This document shows positions 37,801 to 47,545 of a stretch of 64,000 bases of DNA, in pieces (position 1 is the first letter of the stretch; every line of letters starts with the position of its first letter). The notes under the pieces are model-generated. The model made no database searches. It was not told the DNA's origin and saw only the letters and a program-made list of their open reading frames with translations. The DNA is from Meghimatium bilineatum (Eukaryota; Mollusca; Gastropoda; Stylommatophora; Philomycidae): positions 19,365,379 to 19,429,378 of the forward strand of contig CM067317.1 of the NCBI GenBank assembly GCA_034231615.1, in the 5' to 3' direction. A program made the translations under genes and the position numbers.

Positions 37801-40800
37801 TAACATTTACAGATGATGAGACAAACCATCAATATTTGATTGTTCACAAAAGTAGAATATTTAGATATGAGACTAACCATCAACATTTCAATGATCATAC
37901 AAAAACATTACAAAAACATTTAAATAAACACCATACATTTTGTAGCAACTACCAATAAAATCTTGATGTCAACAAGATATGTGTGGATTTGTATGGCTAT
38001 GTTGACAGAACACACAACATACATAAAAAGGTCAAGCATATTTGACCATGGTTAAATTGAGGTTGATAACCAGCGTGTAAATACAAGAACAAGTTCTCTC
38101 ATACAGCTTGCATGCTAGCGATATGGTTACAGACGTCCACAGTTCAGTGGAAGTGGTAAAATACTGAACTAATTAGTTACCACCGCTGAAGTTGGATGTG
38201 TCTGGCCATTGGCACAAATAATATGGTAACATGATGGATCTCTGTTCTCTGAACTACATCCTGCTGAAAATCTGGTAGGACAATTGTTCAGTTATAGGAG
38301 AAGTCTGGTTGCAGTTTGAGAATGAATGTAAAAATAAAAAAAAAAGATATGTATATCTGCATTTATTCTCTAACTCCTGCTGATTTTAAGTCATCTTGTA
38401 AATATGGATATGCTCAAGGGAAGATCAGAGTACCTAAGGACATGTCCTATGTGCAATGATACTGATCTGACCATCAGTTAACTGATTAAATTATTTTAAA
38501 AACATTATTTACTATTAAAAAAAACACCATAAATGTATCTATTGTTCTTAATAAGACGGTAGATCAAGAGAATAATTATTGAAATTAATTACTGTTCAAC
38601 TAACTACAATCAACAGGAGACACACACACACAGAAATATAGTTAAGAAATAAAATAATTTCCAGTAACATAATACAATAGGTACACATCTACAAGAAATG
38701 TATCAATTCACTTACAAGTGATCAAATTTCAGGTGATAATCTTTATGAGGATTCACACTCTTTTTAACCACTGATGTGGACTTTGTCCCATTGTAGCATG
38801 CCCAGTCATTCCCCAGAACATCATGGGACCAGCCACCAATGATTGTATCACAGTAACTGACACTTCCTTCATAATATGAAAATCCAAAATACTTTCTTCC
38901 TCCAACAACAACCTCAAAGCCCTGAAAGTCATAAAAGGTAACTTTTAGGCAAATGTTAGCCTATGACTATTCACTATCATGAATTTCATAAAAAGGTAAC
39001 AAAAGAAATTTTTGGCATCAACTAGCAACATTTGGTAAATATCAAACATACAAAAAAGGCTCAAACAACAAAGAGGATTTTTATTGTGTTTTGGTATCTC
39101 AATATGTGTTCTACCCCTCTCATCTATGTAGCTGCAAGCAAAATTCTTCATCATCAAATGTCATCTCCACAATAAAAGTTGGCTGTAATGGAACCCCAAC
39201 ATCCGGTTTCATGCTTTAGTGGTACTCTCTGCTAGACTGCAACCTGTACATCTTATAATGTTTCCATCATACATGTATCTCTGTCTACCTCTTGCAAACC
39301 TCACCTCGACTCTACCCTTAAGTAAGGTCTTCAACAAGAACTACTGGGACTCCAAAAAATGAACATCATGGTCAAGTATTGAACCAACAGTTTAGTGAAC
39401 AAATGTCTTTATTATATCATACAAATCCCCAAAACAATCATATCACATGAACAAAATTGCTATCTATCTATCTACATGACATGTCCTTTACAGAATTTGT
39501 CATCACTACTCTGTAAGCCTCTATGTTCAGTGCAAGCTGTCCAACCTCTTCCAGTGTCATGTTTGGAAGGTCTTATATATCCTGTATCCATCGTAGTCTT
39601 AGTTTGGCTCTTATTCTCTTTCCTGGGACTTTTCCTCCATGATTAATCTCTCTAAACCATTATATCTTTTTATATGTCCGAAATATGTTTGCATTTTTCA
39701 ATGTTTTGAGGATCTAGTCTTCGTCTATGGTCAGGTCTTTTGAGATGTCTTCGTTGATTCATCTTTCTGTCCATGGTATTCTTAGGAGCTTTCTATAACA
39801 TATGATTTTGAATGCTGATATTTCTTTTTCCATTGCATATGTCATTGCCCCATCTACAACCATAAATTGCCACTGGAAAAATATAGCTTCCTAATAGTTG
39901 TAGCTTTATTTTTCTGTTTGGCCCTTGCCATAGATTTTTAATATGTGATATTTTCTTTGTAGGATCATTGTTAATCTCTTTCATATCTCTGTTGAGCTAT
40001 TTCCTGTGGTGTTAATGGTAGACCAGAGATAGTCAATGTGACTTACATTTTCTAATTATTATTTATCAATGACTATTGTAGGTGTGAGTTCATTTCTGTT
40101 GATAGCATTATTTTATTTTCTTTGTATTGAGGAAAAGATTTTGTGCCATGATATGATGTTTGACAGACATAATCATATGTTCTAAACCTACTGAGCTTCT
40201 TGATATTAGGGTGGTGTTATCTGCATACCTAATTTCTAGAATCTCATAGCCTCTGATATTAAGAAGTTGAAACTATTCATAATGTGGGTCTTCTCATACA
40301 TTTTTCATGTTTTCTGCATAGGATATATGTTAAACAGGACAAGGTTTAAGGTGATCAACTTTATGGGAAGAAGTGACCTGGTAGAAATTGAAGGATGACT
40401 GAATGCCAAACGATACGTCGCTGAAATTATTCGTCCTTCTAATTTTGGCTGCACAAGGGCTGATTTTTCAGCAGGATAATACTCAACCTCAAGTGGAACA
40501 ACTTACCACCCAGGTCTTCGCTGACAACAATGTCCAGATCATTCCATGGCCAAACATGTTATCAGACATGAATCCCATTGAACACTTATGGGATGAACTC
40601 GACAGATGACTCCACCAGCAAGACATGGCTCCATCAAATATCCAAAAAGTTGCCTATTGCACGGCAGGAAGAGTGGGCAGCCATCCCACAACAACAAATC
40701 CAACAAGTAATCGGATCCATATCACAGAGATGTTGTTCTCTGATAGAGGCCAGAGCAGGCCATACACCTTACTGAAATGGAGGCCTCATTTGCCAAAAAT

Positions 40801-43800
40801 AGAAGTCCAAACCATATTTAATGAATATCATTTCATCATTAAAGTCTGAAAGCTTATTCAATGCCAAGGTTGAAACATTCATTATGTAAAATAAAATTTT
40901 GGTACACGTTTGAAATTTGGTATCCATTAGCACTGCAATAATGTCGCTTTTCTTTTTTTGAACAGTATAACAGTATCTATGCTGTGCTTGTCAATATCTA
41001 CCCATCAATATTAAATTTGTATTGGTTAAAAGAATTTACGTAATTCTTGGATACATTGTAAACATAAGATGCTCAGTCTATTTCAACAGATGATGATAGG
41101 TCTGCTGATATTTCCTGCAATTTTATAGCCACACACCTGTACTCCCTGTATTCTTTTATACTTGTGCTATATTTAATGCTCAATTTCCTGTCACATGATT
41201 AATCTTATTGTTGTCAGGATATCAACTAAAAGATGAGTTATAGATCAAGGTTTTTTTAAAAATTGTATGTGGCAAATTATTATAAACTCGAAAAATGGTA
41301 AAATCAATGAAAGTACCTGGTTGTAGATAAGTGTCCAGAATCCACGGTTATTGAACTGATCAACAGCGATATCAGGATACATTAAATTAATTTTGATTGT
41401 GTTTTTCACTGTTGAATCAAGAAAATATTTATGGTTATATTATTTGTATGAATTATATATATTTTTATTGTTTTCACCGCCAGCTGAAAACATTGTTAAA
41501 CTGTAATTTAATTAGAATTATAAAATTGTACATTTAATTATTTTAGACATGCCATTTCACCTTTGGGGAGGGGAGAGGACAGAAGTATGTGAGAGATATT
41601 ACCTCATGGTGTGTGATCACCACTTCCTCTTGGGACAGCAGAACTTGAACACACAGAACTGAACCAGAACCCATCATAGAAAGTGTGTTGGGCAATTAAA
41701 ATCTTAAAAACTGGGAAGTCACCAGGGTGTGACAAAATGGTTACTGAATTGATACAAGCAGGAGGAGAATCCAGTGTTTAAGAACCAATTGAAATGCCCT
41801 CTGTGTTAAGATCTGAAAAAGTGAAATCTACCTATACGCTGTGGCCCTTGTTTGCCTTGCAGTGTCAGGGGTGGAAGAGTTCTCTGGAGATGGCCTTCTT
41901 GTGTGCTGTTTGTAAGCTTGTTCCTGTGACTTCTTTGATTTATGTGATCCATCTTTTACATGATCTGTCTCTGGCTTTATAGCCATTATATGTCTTGGCT
42001 ATTTGTGGCATGACATCTGTTGGTAGTCTGGAAGCATGTGAAAACCACTTGATCTGTTGTCTTTTGATGTGTTGATTATGTTGATATATATATATACAGA
42101 ATAATTGCACAGATCAGTCATGTCAGCAAGATACTTCTCATGAAAAGAAATGGAACAACATATGTACAGAGAACAAATATAGTTCAGGCAGGTTTTAGAC
42201 AGAAGACAGGTATTAGGGATCACATCTCCAACATGAGAAATATAATAGAAAAGTGTATTGAGTTCAATGCAGACATATATACCTGTTTCATAGACTACTC
42301 AAAGGCCTGTGACAGCATAACACATCAGACATTATGGAACATAATGGAAACCATGGGCTTCCCACACCACCTCATATTGCTCATTAAAATGCTTCATCTC
42401 GAAGGAGAAACATCTGACTGATTTGAGGTCCGTAAAGGAGTCAGACAGGGCCGGATGCATCCTCTCACCAAATATGTTTAACATATATGCAGAAAACATC
42501 ATGCAAAATTTATGAGAAGACCACATTATGAACAGTTTCAACCTCTTATTATCAGAGGTCATGAGATTCAATAAATTAGGTATGCAGATGACACCACCTT
42601 AATATCAAGAAGGAAGCCCGTAGGTTTAGAACTCATGAATATGTCAGTCAAACATTATAGTGTGGTACAAAATCCTATCCTCAGCTCAATAAAGACCAAA
42701 CAAATGTATATAAACTAAGATTAACTCACATGTGCAATAATCACTCACAAAGAACAACTAGAAAATATTAGCAACTTTGAATATATTGAGTCAACCATCA
42801 ACAAAGAGATTAGCAATGACCCTATAAAAATCATCATAGATCTATGGCAAGGGGAAAACAGAAAAAGAAAGCTACAACCATTAAGAATCTACCGGTATAT
42901 TTTTCAGGTGACAACATATGATTTTGAGGGTTGGCAATAACATCCACAATAGAAAAGAAAATATTGGCACTTGAAATCAAATGTTATAGAAAGGTCCTAT
43001 GAATATCATAACATCTGAACATAATAAATAATTAAACATAAACAAATAGTGCTAACTATCTAATCTAGCACATCTTTGAGTACACAAATTTACATGTATC
43101 ATCTCCATGTACTTTACAGACAAGTTGTTATTTTTTACATTTTGAAATTGGTAATTTTTAAAATTCACTTCATTATCATTTCAAATAATAGTACTGCTAT
43201 AAAATGTACAATAAGTTAGAAAAATGAATAGGCCTATGTTTTTTATTTTCATCACCAGGGGTATAAAATGTTACTAATGCTATTATTTCTGTTTCCTGTG
43301 CACTTAGTCCCAAGACTTAAATAAGTTATACTCAGGTATGTAAGTATGAGACTGTTACCATTAGCATGACAGGGAGTTTAAGAGCAAGCTTGTAGATAAG
43401 GAGTGGGGACATTTGGGAAGGTGTGGGGGGGGGGGGCGATCATACCTATATAAATCCCTTAATGGTTTTCCTAAAAGAAAGATCATCACACAAAAAAACA
43501 GTCTAAAATTAAAATGCAAATTAATACTCATGAAAATTCAAGAAATACTGATAAAATTCAAGAAATACTAATGAAAATGCAAGAAACTCATGAAAATCAG
43601 GAAATGACTGTTTTTAATTTTAAGGAAAGTCTCCCTCCCTCCCTTCCCTACTGAAGATGTAGGCCTATATAAAGACGATCATGCTTAAGTACTAGGTCAT
43701 GATGCTAACATACACATTTTCTACGTACCAAATATCTAAAACATTTTACAATACATCTGTTATTTTGTCTATTGTATCACAGTTAAACTAAGCATAGACC

Positions 43801-46047
43801 AAGTGTATATCTTTTGCTCTTTGAACAGCAAATGGTGTCTAATTGTTGGTATGCTTACTTCTTCATTCGTTCTCAAACTCCTGTAGATTAGCAGAATGTA
43901 GTCTGCAGAACAGAATGTATTGTATCATGATTTACTACTTTGCTGCGATTTATGTGTCTTTCAGCCTGACACATCCAATTTTATGGGTAATTTGACCCTA
44001 TACTATACTAAACTATATTATACATGGGATAGGACAGCCAACTCCACCACATAACCTCTTAGTACTTCAAAATAGTCGTCTCAGTAATAAAGTGGTTAAA
44101 TTAAATGTATCTTTCTCAGAAAAACATACACTACAGAACTCTGTTGAATTTGCTCATGATTTGAAAGTCAAGCACTAACAGTATACTAGTGGTGAGATTT
44201 GTCATTTGATTAGTGCTGCTTAAATACTAAACGGTTCATTACGGGGAAATGTGGCCAGACTTCAACTTTTTAATATTATGCGTATTTTCATTCAGTTTCA
44301 TAACATCGCTAAAGCTAAATTCAGATTAAAGGCCTGCATCGATCTGCCCACTATGCACTCAATGTAGAACTCATACACCAGCAGTCTTAGCTATTGTGAA
44401 ATGCGTCTTTATCGATATTTCGTTGCGCTAAAAATGTACGTATTTGTTTTGTTAAAATCTGGTCACATCTCCCCGTAATGTACCTATTCAACAATAAGTG
44501 AATACTCATAATCATATAGCCTGCAGGATATTGATACAATTATTAATTATTGTAGAAGGTAGTGTGAGGACCAACACATTCACTTGAATTATACATAGTT
44601 GTTATTATAAGTTATAGTGGTACATTGTCATTCAATATGAGTCGTAATCACCATATAGGCCTAATAATTGCCTATTATATATAGGCCCTGGGGGATATTA
44701 TTATATTATTATTAACATTACAATTTCATACAGGTCAATCCTAGTTTGATTCTCCACTGTGACCTTTGTTCTACTTTCGAGGTATGTCCTGACCTTTGCA
44801 GTGTGATTGCTATGTGTATCGCTGTATGATTTTGTAGGATTTTGGGATATAATTAGTATTTAAAATGAATTGATATTTATTGAAAACGATTGTATTAGAA
44901 TTAGCATCTAGGGTTAGGGGGGGTTAAGGGTTAGGATCAGGTATTCGTATTTATATTTAAAGTTAATTAGTATTATGTACAATAACGGGAGTATGTTAGG
45001 GACATGCACAATAATGCACATTAGTAGATGGAAAGAAATGGTAGCAGACGGAAGGGAATGAACAGTAGCCATGGCACATGTTGTTAAATATGATCTTACG
45101 TTCTTTATAAATGTGTGCAGTGGTGGAAATAAATGCGTTTTGGATCGGTGCATGAAAGAGGGTCTGATATGTAGTTATTATATCTTCATGGAGTTCCTTT
45201 CCAGAATTAAAAAAGTGTATCCAGCAGAGAATTCTGGACGCAAGTTGCTTTTAATTCTATGTTGTGACCTTTGCTCTAGTTTTAAGGTATTAACTAACCT
45301 CTGTTGTGTGATTTGGCAAGCTTAAGGTTAAGTACTTACAGTTCGGTTAGGATTAGAAATAATATTTCGAATGTATGCGCTCATCTCGCTCTGTGTGTAG
45401 TGTTCAGATATGTTGAATGCTCAGTACAAATCATAGGAAATTTTTAAAAATATGTAAATTGGAAAATAAACAGAATATGCATAAGTTCATCTGTGTCTAG
45501 AGTTGAACTCAGTCATTTTCAGGATGTGACGTTATGGCATTAATTAATTTCATTGGTGTTACACGGAAATAAGTGACATCGCCTAGTTAAAAATTTAAAC
45601 AGTGTGCTATTTATAGCACAGTGTAGAATTAGAATCAAAAGCAACTTCTACTGAATAAGGTGAGTGTATCGCTTTATTCACATTGTTACAATTTATGAGC
45701 AGTACGATATATTCATGTTCTGCGGAAATCCATGACGTCAGCTAGTTAAAAATGTAAACAGTGTGCTATTTATAGCACAACGGTGACTTAAACTAGGACT
45801 TAAAAACTTCATATCATACTCTTATGATCCTCCATTTGAGACAAGAAATAATGTTAAATTTATAATGCTTAGACCTACCCGTGAATGCATTACATGTTAA
45901 GGTTCTGTTATTATTTCCTGGTCCCAGATAAAGCAACCAAGTTCCAGATATATCTTCGTATGTACAGTTCGCTGGAGTATCTCCATGCACTGACTCAAGC
46001 ATGAAAACAACAGATAAAAACACACAGTAAACAGCTTTCAGAAACAT
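24288..46047 (-). CDS. CTSC: cathepsin C (dipeptidyl peptidase I) precursor, complete, 8 exons
   Basis: The join on the minus strand is 46047-45879, 41408-41317, 38921-38716, 35601-35464, 32447-32329, 30220-30089, 27632-27461, 24633-24288: 1374 nt, 457 residues plus stop (human 463). Every junction is GT-AG and the phases fit. Cathepsin C is a lysosomal papain-family (C1) exopeptidase that removes N-terminal dipeptides and activates other proteases; its exclusion domain blocks the far end of the active-site cleft. Seen here: a signal peptide (residues 1-22), then DTPANCTY as in the mammalian enzyme, the exclusion domain (23 to about 135), a propeptide, and a peptidase domain starting near LPESFDWRN (220). 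Catalytic Cys247 lies in SCGSCYAF, His397 in EITNHVV and Asn419 in WIVKNSWG. Residue 344 is Ser where vertebrates have Cys. The gene looks functional. Confidence 0.95.
24825..25110 (+). mobile_element. RTE-like family 1, 3' end
   Basis: Encodes [42 protein letters not shown] and frameshifted FLERIRHMT. In CTSC intron 7. Confidence 0.8.
25340..25530 (+). mobile_element. non-LTR 3'-end family E, degraded copy
   Basis: GTTGTGGAGATCCATGATCA and CAGCATGGTACTTGATGATGA match family E. In CTSC intron 7. Confidence 0.55.
25796..25887. repeat. (TC)n(TA)n microsatellite
   Basis: About ten TC units followed by about 35 TA units. Confidence 0.97.
25925..26105 (+). repeat. short dispersed repeat S, type A
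   Basis: GGATGTGTCGGGCCATTGG, GGACTACATCCTGCTGGAAA and a GAAGAAGAAG end. In CTSC intron 7. Confidence 0.82.
26575..26775 (+). mobile_element. RTE-like family 1, 3' end
   Basis: Encodes [10 protein letters not shown] and [20 protein letters not shown], ending with FWKEYVT in another frame. More than 90 percent alike to 50190-50375. Confidence 0.85.
26800..27450. other. CTSC intron 7, nothing recognised
   Basis: AT-rich, no open frame or known repeat seen. Confidence 0.5.
27461..27632 (-). CDS. CTSC: CTSC exon 7: peptidase domain
   Basis: 172 nt, acceptor TATATTGAAG, donor GGCGC|GTAAGT. It encodes [20 protein letters not shown] and [10 protein letters not shown], closely matching the human enzyme. 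Phase 1 to phase 2. Confidence 0.94.
28318..28478 (+). repeat. short dispersed repeat S, type A
   Basis: GGACTACATCCTGCTGGAAA, GAGTTTGAGAATGAACACC and AAGAAGAAG. In CTSC intron 6. Confidence 0.82.
28480..29440. other. CTSC intron 6, nothing recognised
   Basis: No recognised repeat or gene. Confidence 0.5.
29442..29466. repeat. GT microsatellite
   Basis: About 12 GT units in CTSC intron 6. Confidence 0.9.
29774..30043. mobile_element. foldback element / MITE with about 75-bp inverted arms
   Basis: The left arm (AAAGCCACAAACAGGGTAAT through CAAATCAAC) is the near reverse complement of the right arm (GTTGATTTGTG through CCTGGCTTTA). It ends about 45 bp from the donor of CTSC exon 6. Confidence 0.82.
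30089..30220 (-). CDS. CTSC: CTSC exon 6: catalytic cysteine
   Basis: 132 nt, acceptor TATTTTTTCTCAG, donor CACAAG|GTATGG. It encodes [20 protein letters not shown] with the active-site Cys, then [20 protein letters not shown] 43-bp minisatellite begins about 20 bp upstream of the acceptor; see the findings. Phase 1 to phase 1. Confidence 0.95.
30241..30835. repeat. 43-bp minisatellite upstream of CTSC exon 6, 13 copies
   Basis: Each unit contains CACACAGTTTCTGGGGACAA and ATGTCATGATTCAATCATCT. On the coding (minus) strand each unit reads ATGACATGTTTGTCCCCAG then AAACTGTG, similar to the true acceptor of exon 6 (ATGACATATTTTTTCTCAG then AAAGCTGTG). Confidence 0.93.
31420..31590 (+). repeat. 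short dispersed repeat S, type B, partial
   Basis: CCCATCCCATAGAGTG, AACCCAGAAGCTATGCTGAA and GTCAGATGTGTTAAGAC match 19900-19980. In CTSC intron 5. Confidence 0.55.
31917..32045 (-). mobile_element. non-LTR 3'-end family E
   Basis: Reverse complement of the E consensus (ACCGAGCTTATTGACA, GAGTCGTGGAGAAACATC). In CTSC intron 5. Confidence 0.75.
32068..32245. mobile_element. pogo/Tigger-like MITE
   Basis: TACAGCGGAATAG at one end and GGATTTCACTGTA at the other, with TA duplicated, as in Tigger-like elements. Similar to 36030-36202. In CTSC intron 5. Confidence 0.7.
32329..32447 (-). CDS. CTSC: CTSC exon 5: activation region and start of heavy chain
   Basis: 119 nt, acceptor TTTTTTGTTTAG, donor TCAAG|GTACAC. 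It encodes [19 protein letters not shown], then [20 protein letters not shown]. This covers the propeptide to heavy-chain boundary and the Gln of the oxyanion hole. Phase 2 to phase 1. Confidence 0.93.
32450..33200. other. CTSC intron 4, nothing recognised
   Basis: AT-rich, no gene or repeat family recognised. Confidence 0.45.
33200..33900 (-). mobile_element. RT/RNase H-type non-LTR remnant
   Basis: The minus strand encodes [32 protein letters not shown] (end of RT), then diverged RNase H-like sequence with YSNGSI in place of YTDGS. The 52980-53450 stretch matches the RNase H part. In CTSC intron 4. Confidence 0.65.
34175..34188. repeat. C14 homopolymer
   Basis: Uninterrupted run of C in CTSC intron 4. 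Confidence 0.9.
34660..34878. repeat. 24-29-bp minisatellite, about 8 copies
   Basis: Unit TATTTGTCTGTGATGAGTAT plus GTAGGCATG, with shorter variants lacking part of it. In CTSC intron 4. Confidence 0.9.
35130..35290 (-). mobile_element. non-LTR 3'-end family E, degraded
   Basis: GATCAATCAAGTAGCATATG and GATCAATTGGTGACATTCTC are decayed matches to the reverse of family E. Confidence 0.45.
35464..35601 (-). CDS. CTSC: CTSC exon 4: propeptide
   Basis: 138 nt, acceptor TTTTCTTCACAG, donor TCTAG|GTATTT. It encodes [17 protein letters not shown] and GGPRSIISR, matching the propeptide with its Trp and the human SGG(H)SR-like site. Phase 2 to phase 2. Confidence 0.92.
36030..36202. mobile_element. 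pogo/Tigger-like MITE
   Basis: TACAGTGGAATCCTGTTACA at one end and GGAATTTCACTGTA at the other. In CTSC intron 3. Confidence 0.75.
36405..37010 (-). mobile_element. RTE-like family 2, 3' end
   Basis: The minus strand encodes [45 protein letters not shown] and a decayed zinc-finger CPYCPRTVW, with several stops. Similar to 23600-24250 and 60817-61450. Confidence 0.8.
37012..37150 (-). repeat. short dispersed repeat S, type A
   Basis: TGTTCATTCTCAAACTCC, TAGATTTCCAGCAGGATGTA and CCAATGGCCCGTC. Between two other repeats in CTSC intron 3. Confidence 0.78.
37183..37757 (+). repeat. dispersed repeat P, copy 2
   Basis: About 85 percent alike to the reverse complement of 6655-7240. Starts with GGTT repeats and ends GAGACCCACAGACGC. 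The inverted 11-mers are at 37638-37694. Confidence 0.82.
38180..38347 (+). repeat. short dispersed repeat S, type A
   Basis: GTTGGATGTGTCTGGCCATT, CTGAACTACATCCTGCTGAA and TTTGAGAATGAATG. In CTSC intron 3. Confidence 0.75.
38716..38921 (-). CDS. CTSC: CTSC exon 3: exclusion domain end and propeptide start
   Basis: 206 nt, acceptor GACTTTCAG, donor CACTT|GTAAGT. It encodes [33 protein letters not shown] and NDWACYNG, each aligning with the human exclusion domain. Phase 0 to phase 2. Confidence 0.93.
39175..39345 (-). mobile_element. non-LTR 3' remnant (same family as 20385-21030)
   Basis: GGTACTCTCTGCTAGACTGC, CTGTCTACCTCTTGC and CTACCCTTAAGTAAGGTCTT match the interrupted copy and are continuous here. 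Confidence 0.65.
39500..40375 (-). mobile_element. RTE-like family 3 remnant
   Basis: The minus strand encodes [10 protein letters not shown], a mutated YADD box (about 40220), [16 protein letters not shown] and [10 protein letters not shown]. Frames are broken. In CTSC intron 2, in inverted orientation to 41640-43010. Confidence 0.8.
40385..40972 (+). pseudogene. Tc1-like transposase 3' part with right TIR
   Basis: Encodes [21 protein letters not shown] (DDE), [20 protein letters not shown] and, after a frameshift, [19 protein letters not shown]. It then has a 3' region ending TTTCTTTTTTTGAACAGTAT, a typical Tc1-type terminal sequence. The left half is missing. In CTSC intron 2. Confidence 0.85.
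41317..41408 (-). CDS. CTSC: CTSC exon 2: exclusion domain
   Basis: 92 nt, acceptor TTCAACAG, donor CCAG|GTACTT. It encodes [12 protein letters not shown] and ends FWTLIYNQ, matching the human FTIIYNQ. It enters in phase 1 and leaves in phase 0. Same-family RTE remnants in opposite orientation flank it on both sides. Confidence 0.92.
41640..43010 (+). mobile_element. RTE-like family 3 remnant interrupted by another element
   Basis: Encodes [20 protein letters not shown], then after the insert [46 protein letters not shown] (YADD kept) and [12 protein letters not shown]. Stops and frameshifts throughout. In CTSC intron 1. Confidence 0.85.
41790..42090 (-). mobile_element. non-LTR 3' end inserted in the family 3 copy
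   Basis: The minus strand encodes [36 protein letters not shown] and ISRELFHP. The 47395-47545 stretch is related. No clear target duplication seen. Confidence 0.7.
43011..43857. other. CTSC intron 1, nothing recognised
   Basis: A G13 run near 43425 and short AT-rich repeats (GAAATACT, CATGAAAAT) are the only structure seen. Confidence 0.45.
43858..44060 (-). repeat. short dispersed repeat S, type B
   Basis: TTCTTCATTCGTTCTCAAAC, AGCCTGACACATCC and ACAGCCAACTCCACCACATA match 17254-17465. Confidence 0.75.
44061..45560. other. CTSC intron 1, nothing recognised
   Basis: A short stretch near 44908-44936 has GGGTTAGG/TTAAGGGTTAGG, resembling the telomere repeat but too short to be called one. 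Confidence 0.4.
45564..45780. repeat. 57-bp direct repeat pair with palindrome in CTSC intron 1
   Basis: 45564-45620 and 45723-45780 share TAGTTAAAAAT, GTAAACAGTG-like sequence and the 16-mer GTGCTATTTATAGCAC (45604-45619, 45763-45778). The core CTATTTATAG fits the MEF2 consensus. The second copy also has TGACGTCA (CRE) at 45733-45740. They lie 100-315 bp inside intron 1. Confidence 0.7.
45879..46047 (-). CDS. CTSC: CTSC exon 1: signal peptide and start of exclusion domain
   Basis: The ATG at 46047 opens a hydrophobic signal peptide ending ESVHG, followed by [15 protein letters not shown], the N-terminus of the mature exclusion domain. The donor is CACGG|GTAGGT, phase 1. The start is chosen because the signal peptide leads directly into the conserved mature N-terminus. 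Confidence 0.93.
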
Positions 46048-46239
46048 TATTTTCCGTTCAAGTTTATAGGATTTATTTCAAAACACTCAAACGATTATTA
46101 CTGATAGGCCTATTCGTTTTTCTTTTTTTAAAATAGCAAATATGATTTCTTAATATAGTACATATCTTTTTAAATGACTGATCATCTTAATTTCACCAGT
46201 GTCATTTCTATTTAGGAAGCTTAAAGCTGTGTCATGTGA

Positions 46240-46720
46240 TTGCCGTCATGTGATCATTAGTCATGTGATTGTATTCTATCTATATCTATTGTCTTTTCCA
46301 CAAATGCTGGTATGCGTCGTGTGAAGTTGAAGTTTTCTGTTTTTAGCCATCTTTGTTGCATTTGCCATGGTTAGGCCGTCGTTCTTTACAATCTCTCTGA
46401 TTTAATCTTCACATTTTGTTCTTCTTCTTCCTCTTGCTTTGTATTCGTTCTTTCTGCTGTGATACGCCTAGATGGCTAGTTGTGATGGTTGCATTCGCAT
46501 GTCCGAAATCTGTTGTCTCTCCTATATAATGTTTGCATATGCTCTTTACCATGTCTGATGTATTCATTCCTCATTCGGTCTCCTCTGGTGACGTTTATTG
46601 CCTTTCTCAGGTATTTATCTCACATGCTGTAATCTTTCCAATGGGTATTTTTTTTTCAGGGACCATGTCTGACACTAGTAACATAGCGATAGAATAAAAA
46701 ATGATTTTGTCGCATATTGA
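46240..46720 (-). mobile_element. non-LTR 3'-end family 6
   Basis: The minus strand encodes EYKARGRRRTK, IREIVKNDGLTMANATKMAK and NRKL-like sequence, as in the C-terminus of non-LTR ORF2. Similar to 58600-59110. It lies 200 bp upstream of the CTSC start codon. Confidence 0.65.
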
Positions 46721-47394
46721 TCATTGGGTTGAGATGGTATTGAGATATTTTAATTTCAACACCATCGTCGTCATCTTCTGAGAACTCTCCATGTTTCCTA
46801 CGAGCGTTTGAGTTCTACACTGTCGGTTTGCTATTATATACCAGTCACAACCTTGTTTCGTCGTCATAGCGACACTACATAAATATATAAAAAGTGTTAT
46901 ATTCAACGAAATTGGGGAATTTCTCAGAATTAATGTTGCAGCTAGGCAAGGATGCTTACTTTCAGTAATACTATGTAGCATTTACCTAGAAGCAATAATG
47001 GCTGAAGTGTTAGGAGTTTGCCAGTCTGGAGTCCTCCATATAACAACTCCGTTTGTGGACGATGATCTTTCACGCAAGCCTTGTGTCTTGATCAGCGTGT
47101 CTGCGTCTTCATCAACATAGTATGTAGGCCTATGTTCACAGACTTCGATTTCATCAGTACTTAACTGTCTTGTATTTTATCCCACCAATGGATGAGTATT
47201 TAACGAAGTCGCCTTGTTTCTATAATATTTAACGAGTCGCGAAGTCACCTCATGAACGCCTGTTTCTATATTATTTTGCATTCATCATTATGATATGTAA
47301 TAGTATTGTATTATCTTGACTTATCAAAACGATAGTTTTTTTTACCTAGTTCACAACTGTATGTTGCCATTGTTTTGTGTCATTTCTTTTTGCT

Positions 47395-47545
47395 TTATAC
47401 CCCTTTATGCCTTGGAGCGTCAGGTGTAGAAGAGGTCTCTGGGGGTGGCCTTTTTGTCTTCCTTATATATATTTGCTTTCGTTGATTATTTTATTTATGT
47501 AATCCATCTTTTGAATGGTCTGTTCCTAGCTTTGTATTCATTGTG
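47395..47545 (-). mobile_element. non-LTR 3' fragment (as 41790-42090)
   Basis: GGAGCGTCAGGTGTAGAAGA and TATGTAATCCATCTTTTGAA parallel the 41860-41960 sequence. Confidence 0.55.

Noticed and set aside
44900-44945. Interstitial telomere repeat
   Set aside because: Only two or three imperfect TTAGGG-like units; too short.
45071-45325. 84-codon plus-strand open frame in cathepsin C intron 1
   Set aside because: No recognised domain, and antisense to the gene.
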